NCBI GenBank assembly: GCA_905199285.1
Contig: CAJKFZ010000001.1
Location: 1-55,175, forward strand
From: an uncultured Ruminococcus sp.
Lineage (GTDB): Bacteria; Bacillota; Clostridia; Oscillospirales; Ruminococcaceae
Length of the DNA stretch: 55,175 nucleotides
Reading direction: 5' to 3'
The notes beneath the pieces were generated by a model that saw only the letters and a list, made by a program, of their open reading frames with translations, did not search any database and was not told where the DNA came from. The stretch's first letter is position 1. Every line of letters starts with the position of its first letter. Below, piece after piece: positions 49,089-55,175 of the stretch. A program made the position numbers and the translations under genes.

Positions 49089-50264
49089 GTGCCTAATATG
49101 TACGATGCCGACGATATTGTCGATCTCAAAAACCGGAAAAAAAGAAAAAAACGTCTGATAAAATTTACCGTTTTTCTCCTTGTTGCCGGAATCATAGCCG
49201 CTCTTGCCTTTACCTTTGATATATGGTATCCTAAGCTTCGTGGAATAGGCAAACAGTATAAAACTATAGTCAATTCCGGTAAACTTGCGGATGGTAATTT
49301 CCCTATTGAAGTAAGCGGCGGAAATGACTATCAGCTCAGGTATACCGTTAAAAAAATTATCGTTCAGAATGATACATACCTTTATTTTTACGATACGGAC
49401 GGAACGCTTCTTAAAAGAAGACAGCATTCCTACAGTAATTCCGTTCTTCGTGTAGCAAATGGCAGAGCGCTTGTTTATGAAAACGGCGGCAATGAATTCT
49501 CGGTTGAAAATGAGGACGAGGTTTTATACAGCCGAAGCTTCGATAACAACATTTTGTTCGCAAGACTCAGTTCCGATGGAGTTACTGCGGTTATAACAAC
49601 TTCCGATAATTATAGCTGTGAGCTTATAGTCTACGATAAAAAGGGAAGCGTTATCTACGAGAGAAAATGTACCGAAAGAGTGAGCGATCTTAGTTTTATC
49701 AACGAAAGCGAAGGCTGCGTTTTAAGTTCTGTTTCGGCTGAAAACGGCGTTCTGGTCACAAATGTCAAGGAGATAAGCTTTAAAGAAAGCGGCGAAAAAT
49801 GGACTTCTCCGGGATTTAATACGCTTGGTTTGGAAATTTTCGGCTCTTCCGAGGGAACGTTTATTTATGGAACGGATGCCTGCGGATATGTCGATACAAG
49901 CGGACAGATCAGCTCGTTTTATCAATATGACGGAGAACTCGTTGCAGGCGCAAGCATGAGCGGAAAATCTGCCGTTATCGTCAATAACGATGACAGAAGA
50001 TACTATACAGCCGTTCTTTTCTCCGGAAGCGGAAAAGAACCCCTTGTAATAGAACTTGATTCGCCTGCTGTTGAAGTTTCCGTTTTTCAGGACCTTGCCT
50101 ATATAATGACTCAGAATGCGGTTATGGCTTATGATTTCAGCGGAAAGCTTCGTTCTACGGCTACCGTAAATGATTCATACACTGGATTTGTCAGAAGTGA
50201 CGATTATATTTTCCTTAAAGGATATAATAAAATAGATCGTATTGACTACGATACAGGTACTTAA
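49089..50264 (+). CDS. DUF5711-like anchored protein
   Basis: A 391-residue protein. A very basic stretch KNRKKRKKRL at 12-22 precedes one membrane helix (FTVFLLVAGIIAALAFTF). An external beta-rich domain (about 60-391) has many Asp/Gly turns (YDTDGTLLKRR, YDKKGSVIYERK) that read like propeller-like blades. The sequence resembles the DUF5711 group, function unknown. The frame begins at 49071 with TTG, but AAGGGG eight bases before the GTG at 49089 is the better start. Followed after 19 bases by the CvpA-like gene. Confidence 0.7.
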   Translation: MPNMYDADDIVDLKNRKKRKKRLIKFTVFLLVAGIIAALAFTFDIWYPKLRGIGKQYKTIVNSGKLADGNFPIEVSGGNDYQLRYTVKKIIVQNDTYLYFYDTDGTLLKRRQHSYSNSVLRVANGRALVYENGGNEFSVENEDEVLYSRSFDNNILFARLSSDGVTAVITTSDNYSCELIVYDKKGSVIYERKCTERVSDLSFINESEGCVLSSVSAENGVLVTNVKEISFKESGEKWTSPGFNTLGLEIFGSSEGTFIYGTDACGYVDTSGQISSFYQYDGELVAGASMSGKSAVIVNNDDRRYYTAVLFSGSGKEPLVIELDSPAVEVSVFQDLAYIMTQNAVMAYDFSGKLRSTATVNDSYTGFVRSDDYIFLKGYNKIDRIDYDTGT

Positions 50265-50283
50265 AAAGAAAGAAGGGATTATT

Positions 50284-51183
50284 TTGGGTGAAGAATTCTG
50301 GTGGTTTTACGATGTGATAGCCGCCGCCGCAGTTTTGATTTGTATTTATATTTCGGAAAGAAAGGGGATCTTCCGGTCGGCTCTTTCTCTTGGAGGATAT
50401 CTGCTTGCGTTCGCTCTGGCAATATCGGTAAGCGGAAGTTTATCAGATTCGATTTATAAAAGCACGGTAAGAGACAGCAATATCAGGAAGCTTGCAAAAT
50501 CTGCTGCGTCAGTGGATTTTGTTGAAAAAACAGCCGATCATATTGAATCTCTCGGTTATAACGTTATCGTTAAAGATGATAAGATCGCCGATATTTATGC
50601 TTCGGGTGAAAACTTTGATGAGAAGATATATAAATACGTCAACAGCATAAATGCCATAAAGGTTGACGAGGAAGAGGATTTTTACCGGAAGCTTCATGAG
50701 GGTTACGCTTTTATAATAAAAGGTATAGTTGAGGATAATTTAACCGGATACGCCGCAGAATCGGCAGAAAAAGAAATTATCAGCCATCCTGAAACAGTCG
50801 AAGAGCTTATTCCTCTTCTTATCGAACCGGATGATAACTCAAAGGCGGCTGCATACATAGCGGACACCTATACCGAAAAGTCATATAAAAGCATGATTCG
50901 CATTATAAGCTTTATTGCTTTGTTTGCCGCTGTTATAGCTATTGCTATTATCACAATCAAATCGCTTCTTCGCAATACGGAAGAGGAGATGAGCATTGCA
51001 GCTCATATTTTCGGTGGATTTGTTGGAATTGTAAAGGGTACGGCAATAGTTGCTTTAATAGCTTCTGTTGTAAGGCTGAATGTAATACTCGGAAACAGCG
51101 ATATGTTTTTCTTTAACGTTAAGGCAATTGATAAAACATATATATTCAAATATGTTTACGATTTTATAGCTTCAAAAATGTAA
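50284..51183 (+). CDS. CvpA-like membrane protein
   Basis: A 299-residue protein with two N-terminal membrane segments (YDVIAAAAVLICIYIS; SALSLGGYLLAFALAISVS), a long soluble central region (about 65-215, charged helices with HIESLGYNVIVKDDK) and two further segments (ISFIALFAAVIAIAIITI; FVGIVKGTAIVALIASVVRL). The RKGIFRS start and G-x2-K-G second half resemble CvpA (colicin V production) proteins. The start is TTG at 50284 with AAGGG upstream; an earlier frame begins inside the previous gene. It may be coupled to clpE, 21 bases downstream. Confidence 0.65.
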   Translation: MGEEFWWFYDVIAAAAVLICIYISERKGIFRSALSLGGYLLAFALAISVSGSLSDSIYKSTVRDSNIRKLAKSAASVDFVEKTADHIESLGYNVIVKDDKIADIYASGENFDEKIYKYVNSINAIKVDEEEDFYRKLHEGYAFIIKGIVEDNLTGYAAESAEKEIISHPETVEELIPLLIEPDDNSKAAAYIADTYTEKSYKSMIRIISFIALFAAVIAIAIITIKSLLRNTEEEMSIAAHIFGGFVGIVKGTAIVALIASVVRLNVILGNSDMFFFNVKAIDKTYIFKYVYDFIASKM

Positions 51184-51203
51184 TTTATAGGAGGAATCTG
51201 TTT

Positions 51204-53540
51204 ATGATAATGTGCAGTAACTGCAAAAAAAGACCAGCCGTTGTTTTTATAACATCGGTTCAGGGAAATGAAAAAAAGAACGAGGGACTTTGTCTTTCTT
51301 GCGCAAGAGAAAGAAATATTCCGCAGGTTGCAGAATATATGGATAAGCTGGGAATATCAAATGAAGAGATCGATCAGCTTTCCGACCAGATGATGGATAT
51401 GCTCGACGGCGACAGCTTTGAAATGGGCGGCTCTGGATTAATGCCAAACTTTCTTTCAAATATGTTTGGTATAAGTTCATCGGCTGAAGAGGAATCGGAA
51501 GATGTTTCCGATAAAAAACAGCCAGCAAAGGAAAACTCCTCTTCATCAGGTAATAATCAGGAAAACAGCGGAAAAAAAGGTCTTTTCCAGAGAAAGGATA
51601 AAAAATCAAAAGAACCTAAATTCCTCGGAACATACTGTACTAACCTTTCGCAGAAAGCAGCTGACGGCGAGCTTGATAATATTATCGGCAGAGATAAGGA
51701 AATTGCAAGAGTTATTCAGATACTTTCAAGAAGAACCAAAAACAATCCATGTCTTATAGGTGAACCGGGTGTTGGTAAAACAGCCATTGCCGAGGGCATT
51801 GCTCAGCGTATAAACGATAAGAATGTTCCGTATAATCTTGCGAATAAAAAGGTTTATCTGCTTGATCTGACGGCGCTTGTTGCGGGAACTCAGTTCAGAG
51901 GACAGTTTGAAAGCCGTGTTAAGGGTCTTATCGACGAAGTAAAGCGTGAGCATAATATTATTCTTTTTATTGACGAAGTTCATAATCTTGTGGGCGCAGG
52001 CGATTCGGAAGGTTCAATGAATGCTGCAAATATTCTTAAACCGGCTCTTTCAAGAGGCGAGGTTCAGGTTATAGGAGCAACAACGTTCGGCGAATACAGA
52101 AAATACATCGAAAAAGATTCCGCTCTTGAAAGACGTTTCCAGCCCGTTACGGTAAGCGAACCGACTATTGAAGATACTGTTGACGTTCTTCTCGGAATTA
52201 AAAAGCATTACGAGGAATATCATAACGTTCATATTTCCGATTATCTTTTAAGAGTCTGCGCCGTTCTTTCAGAAAGATATATAACCGACAGATTTCTTCC
52301 CGATAAGGCTATAGACCTTATGGACGAAGGCTGTGCAAGAGCCTGCATACGTACTCCGGAGGTTGCCGAATATGCTTCTCTTAAAAAGGAAATAAGCGTT
52401 CTTGAGGGCATGGAGGACGTTATTATGGATAATCCCGAAATAGATTACGAAGCTCTTGCCGAGGTTAAAGGAAAGCTTATCCACGCCCGTGAAGCAATGG
52501 AAAAGATCAAGGATACCGCCGGAAACGTTCAGGTAACCGAAGAGGATATCGCTAAGGTAGTCGAGCTTTGGACCGGTATTCCCGCAAACAAAATTGCAGA
52601 GACTGAATTCCTTAAAATTGCCCGCCTTGAAGAATCTCTTAAAAAGAGAGTTGTTGGACAGGATGAAGCGGTTTCTCTTATTTCAAAGGCTATCAAGCGC
52701 ACAAGAGTTCGTCTTAATAAGCGCCGCAGACCGGCTTCGTTCATTTTCGTAGGTCCTACGGGAGTGGGTAAAACAGAGCTGGTAAAGGCTCTTGCCGAGG
52801 AAATGTTCGATTCTCCGGAGCCGCTTATCAGACTTGATATGACAGAATACATGGAAAAGCATTCCGTTGCAAGAATGATAGGTTCTCCTCCCGGATATGT
52901 AGGCTATGATGAAGCAGGTCAGCTTACAGAAAAAGTCCGCAGACGCCCGTATTCCGTTATTCTTTTTGATGAAATCGAAAAAGCGCATCCTGATGTTATG
53001 AATATTCTCATGCAGATCCTTGATGAGGGCAAGGTTGATGATTCTCACGGTAGAACGGTCAATTTTGAAAATACCATTATCTGCATGACGTCCAATGCAG
53101 GTTCGACTGATAAATCAACGGGAGTCGGCTTCAACAAAACAACAGAAGAGGTTTCCAGAGACAGAGCTGTTAAGGGATTAAGAGAATTCCTTCGTCCGGA
53201 ATTTATAAGCCGAATCGACGAGATCGTTGTGTTCAATCAGCTTACAAAGAAGGATTTTGAAAGCATTGCCGCTCTTATGCTTGATGAAATGAGAGATCCG
53301 CTTGCTGAAAAGGACATAAAGCTTCGCTGCGATGAATGTGCACTTGCGGCTATTGCGGAAAAATCTTACGGAAAACCGTACGGTGCAAGAGATATCAGAA
53401 GAGTTATCAGACAGGATATCGAAAATAAAATTGCTGAAATAATAATCGAGCAGGCTTCCTCAACGAAAGAAATCGTAATATCAACAGATGAATCCGGCGA
53501 GATCGTTGTGGTTGGAAATAAGGAGTGTGGGACTGAATGA
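51204..53540 (+). CDS. clpE: ClpE-type AAA+ unfoldase with N-terminal zinc finger
   Basis: A 778-residue two-ring AAA+ protein. Residues 1-40 form a McsA-like zinc finger: C4, C7 and C30, C33 (CX2C pairs). There is no Clp_N repeat domain, as in ClpE. A Ser/Lys-rich linker runs to about 135. First AAA: Walker A GEPGVGKT (about 186), then LLGIK; second AAA: GPTGVGKT (about 517), FDEIEKAHPDVMN. A VGF tripeptide about 641 should dock ClpP, so it probably works as ClpEP. No ClpP gene lies here. GGAGG is nine bases before the ATG. The next gene overlaps its stop. Confidence 0.92.
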   Translation: MIMCSNCKKRPAVVFITSVQGNEKKNEGLCLSCARERNIPQVAEYMDKLGISNEEIDQLSDQMMDMLDGDSFEMGGSGLMPNFLSNMFGISSSAEEESEDVSDKKQPAKENSSSSGNNQENSGKKGLFQRKDKKSKEPKFLGTYCTNLSQKAADGELDNIIGRDKEIARVIQILSRRTKNNPCLIGEPGVGKTAIAEGIAQRINDKNVPYNLANKKVYLLDLTALVAGTQFRGQFESRVKGLIDEVKREHNIILFIDEVHNLVGAGDSEGSMNAANILKPALSRGEVQVIGATTFGEYRKYIEKDSALERRFQPVTVSEPTIEDTVDVLLGIKKHYEEYHNVHISDYLLRVCAVLSERYITDRFLPDKAIDLMDEGCARACIRTPEVAEYASLKKEISVLEGMEDVIMDNPEIDYEALAEVKGKLIHAREAMEKIKDTAGNVQVTEEDIAKVVELWTGIPANKIAETEFLKIARLEESLKKRVVGQDEAVSLISKAIKRTRVRLNKRRRPASFIFVGPTGVGKTELVKALAEEMFDSPEPLIRLDMTEYMEKHSVARMIGSPPGYVGYDEAGQLTEKVRRRPYSVILFDEIEKAHPDVMNILMQILDEGKVDDSHGRTVNFENTIICMTSNAGSTDKSTGVGFNKTTEEVSRDRAVKGLREFLRPEFISRIDEIVVFNQLTKKDFESIAALMLDEMRDPLAEKDIKLRCDECALAAIAEKSYGKPYGARDIRRVIRQDIENKIAEIIIEQASSTKEIVISTDESGEIVVVGNKECGTE

Positions 53541-54175
53541 ATCACAGGCTGATAACGCTTGCGGCGGTCGTTTTAACTGCTTTAGGAGCTTTTTGCGGAT
53601 GCGGTAAAGAAGAGAGCAAGGTTGAGGAAATCCTTACTGAAAGCGAAAAAGCTTTCAACGAAAAATACAAAGATGTCCCCGATGATGAGGAAGGACCGAT
53701 TCTCTCGATAAGCAATACGACTGCTCCCGCTGGAGGAAGAGCCGAGGTAACGGTATCGGTAAAAAATGCGGCGGATAAGTGGAACGTTTGCGGAATTCAT
53801 GTATCATATCCGGAAGAGCTGGACTGTGTAAATGCGCACGAAGAAGGAAACGAAGCAGAATATGAGTTAGGCGAAGCCGCAGAAGATGCAAGTTTTTCAT
53901 CTGCAATGGAATGGCAGGGCGAAAGACCTGAAGAAATGGAAAATAAAAAGCTCGGAGCATTTTTCTTTACGGCAGGCTTTACGATGCAGGGCGGCGGAGA
54001 CGGCGATATAGTGACGTTTTATCTCGATATACCGGAAAATGCCGAAAGCGGAACCGTATATCCGATAGAGTTTTATTTCTTTGATGCCGATATATTTAAC
54101 GATTTGTCAGAAAATCGTTCTATGGAAAAATATGCGTTTTCACACTGGGAATCCGGAAGCGTTACTGTAGAATAA
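53537..54175 (+). CDS. Lipoprotein with a cohesin-like domain
   Basis: A 212-residue lipoprotein. The signal sequence ends in LGAFCGCGKEESK, with Cys22 the likely lipidated residue (Gly at -1). A charged linker (EEILTESEKAFNEKYKDVPD) leads to a domain from about residue 53. Its ILSISNTTAPAGGRAEVTVS, NVCGIHVSYPEELDC, LGAFFFTAGF and FYLDIPENAESGTVYPIEF recall cohesin folds of cellulosome scaffoldins. The resemblance is by eye. Its ATG overlaps the clpE stop (ATGA), an odd partner for an exported protein. Confidence 0.65.
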   Translation: MNHRLITLAAVVLTALGAFCGCGKEESKVEEILTESEKAFNEKYKDVPDDEEGPILSISNTTAPAGGRAEVTVSVKNAADKWNVCGIHVSYPEELDCVNAHEEGNEAEYELGEAAEDASFSSAMEWQGERPEEMENKKLGAFFFTAGFTMQGGGDGDIVTFYLDIPENAESGTVYPIEFYFFDADIFNDLSENRSMEKYAFSHWESGSVTVE

Positions 54176-54187
54176 AATAAAGAGTTA

Positions 54188-54318
54188 ATAACAGGATTCC
54201 AAAGGGTTAATCAACTCTTTGGCAGGGAGTGAACGAGGGGAACGGCGTTCACCTGAGAAGCAGCGAACAGAGCAAAGCGATTGCGAGCGGACGGTTCACT
54301 GAAATTTTCTGGCTGCAT
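54188..54318 (+). repeat. Dispersed hairpin repeat, copy J, with module 2
   Basis: ATTCCAAAGGGTT-AATC-AACTCTTTGGCAG, then GGGGAACGGCGTTCACC, then AGCGAACAGAGCAAAGCGAT with GAGCGGACGGTTCACT. It is a diverged copy with decaying stems. Confidence 0.7.
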
Positions 54319-54407
54319 AAAAAATAAATCGTACTGCCGCAGGAAAACAGCGGCAGACTGATTATGCGTGTTCTTCTTCTTTCAAATTTAGTTAATAGAG
54401 GTGTACT

Positions 54408-55175
54408 ATGTCGAATTTATATTCACTCGGCATTGATGTCGGCTCGACAACTGTCAAAACCGTCATAACCGATTCAAACAAAAATATCATATATTCAAAA
54501 TATCAGCGGCATTTTTCAAAAGTCAAGGAAACCGTTACCGATCAGCTTAAACTGATTCGGGCAGATTTCCCTGATGAAAAATTTACTGTTTGTATAACAG
54601 GTTCAGCCGGACTCGGACTTGCAAATTCCGCTGAGATACCATTCGTTCAGGAAGTTCATGCGGCATTCCTTGCCGTTAAGCAAAAGCATCCCGATGCCGA
54701 TTCCGTTATTGAGCTTGGCGGAGAGGACGCAAAGATAATTTTCCTCACAGGCGGCGTAGAACAGCGTATGAACGGTTCATGCGCCGGAGGTACGGGTGCG
54801 TTTATTGACCAGATGGCTACTCTTCTCGGAATTACCGCCGATGAACTGGATGAGCTTTCGCTTCATGCGCAAAAGGTATATCCTATTGCTTCACGCTGCG
54901 GAGTTTTCGCAAAATCCGATATCCAGCCGCTTCTTAATCAGGGGGCAAGACGTGAAGATATTGCTGCGAGTATATTTCAGGCTGTCGTTGACCAGACTGT
55001 TTCCGGTCTTGCTCAGGGACGTTCCATAGAGGGAAAAGTTTTGTTTCTCGGAGGTCCGCTTTTCTTCCTGAAAGGACTGAAAAAAGCCTTCGTGAAAACC
55101 CTCGGACTTGATGACGAGAATGCTGTGTTCCCGGATGAAGCTCCGGTTTTCGTGGCTTACGGCTGTTCGTTATAT
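54408..55175 (+). CDS. BadF/BcrA/HgdC-type ATPase, truncated by the window end
   Basis: 256 codons of an open frame with no stop before the window ends. The N-terminal ATPase fold starts LGIDVGSTTVKTVITD, with ITGSAGLG and VIELGGEDAKI following. NGSCAGGTGAFIDQMA and ASRCGVFAKSDIQPLLNQGA contain the two Cys that bridge a [4Fe-4S] cluster in dimeric activators of 2-hydroxyacyl-CoA dehydratases and benzoyl-CoA reductases. AGAGGTGTACT precedes the ATG. Short HgdC-type activators are about 260 residues; here the frame continues past VAYGCSLY, so it may be the long fused form of about 1,400 residues, but the end is not visible. Confidence 0.9.
   Translation, partial: MSNLYSLGIDVGSTTVKTVITDSNKNIIYSKYQRHFSKVKETVTDQLKLIRADFPDEKFTVCITGSAGLGLANSAEIPFVQEVHAAFLAVKQKHPDADSVIELGGEDAKIIFLTGGVEQRMNGSCAGGTGAFIDQMATLLGITADELDELSLHAQKVYPIASRCGVFAKSDIQPLLNQGARREDIAASIFQAVVDQTVSGLAQGRSIEGKVLFLGGPLFFLKGLKKAFVKTLGLDDENAVFPDEAPVFVAYGCSLY

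Noticed and set aside
5581..54318. CRISPR array or tandem repeat explanation for the dispersed repeats
   Set aside because: Copies are single, separated by kilobases, in both orientations, and palindromic, with no regular spacers.

Overview
The window looks like a chromosomal segment of a Gram-positive anaerobe of the Clostridia, most probably a Ruminococcus-like Oscillospiraceae. The evidence is the Shine-Dalgarno-rich gene starts (AGGAGG types) with frequent TTG starts, a T-box leader, ECF transporter genes, ClpE, SpoIVB, a HydE-type radical SAM protein, a 2-hydroxyacyl-CoA-dehydratase-activator-type ATPase and a cohesin-like lipoprotein. No phage, IS transposase, rRNA, tRNA or CRISPR array was seen.

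Layout. 66-5517 (minus): an operon nadA - hydE - two tandem U32-like TIM-barrel genes - a sialate-O-acetylesterase-like SGNH hydrolase. 5797-21228 (minus): nearly the whole branched-chain amino-acid pathway: leuA behind a T-box; ilvB-ilvN-orf154-ilvC behind an apparent leader-peptide attenuator; then orf204-ilvD-orf127-leuC-leuD-orf91-leuB-DUF815 ATPase-ilvA-ridA behind a second apparent attenuator. No aminotransferase (ilvE) is present. 21703-24141: a lipoprotein esterase and a membrane protein. 24272-25501 (plus): spoIVB. 25572-29566 (minus): ptsH, then purB-orf249-rimM-trmD. 29974-31380 (plus): glycyl-tRNA synthetase. 31456-35205 (minus): pheA and a short metH. 35433-44747 (plus): a long collinear run, ruvC-ruvA-sseB-like-ruvB-C39-like protein-degenerate glmM paralogue-cytidine deaminase-methyltransferase-orf130-ecfA1-ecfA2-ecfT. 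44931-48600: yfhO-like and truA. 49089-54175: DUF5711-like, CvpA-like, clpE and a cohesin-like lipoprotein. 54408-end: a truncated BadF/BcrA-type ATPase.

How it works together. IlvA, IlvBN, IlvC and IlvD lead to the keto acids of Ile and Val, and LeuA, LeuCD and LeuB branch to Leu. RidA follows ilvA and would remove the reactive enamine/imine that IlvA releases. The three transcription units of this cluster appear to be governed by three different RNA leaders (T-box, attenuator with an Ile/Val-rich peptide, attenuator with an Ile/Leu-rich peptide).

Most notable observations: (1) a GlmM-family protein (38981-40333) in which every active-site loop is degraded while the fold is kept; (2) about ten intergenic copies of a modular multi-hairpin repeat whose stems differ between copies yet remain self-complementary; (3) the pair of leader-peptide attenuators, one with a 15-nt perfect long-range complement; (4) a TA-flanked MITE with imperfect terminal inverted repeats between ilvD and orf127; (5) the nadA-hydE-U32-U32 operon. 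All functional names rest on reading protein sequence and motifs by eye; no database search was run.
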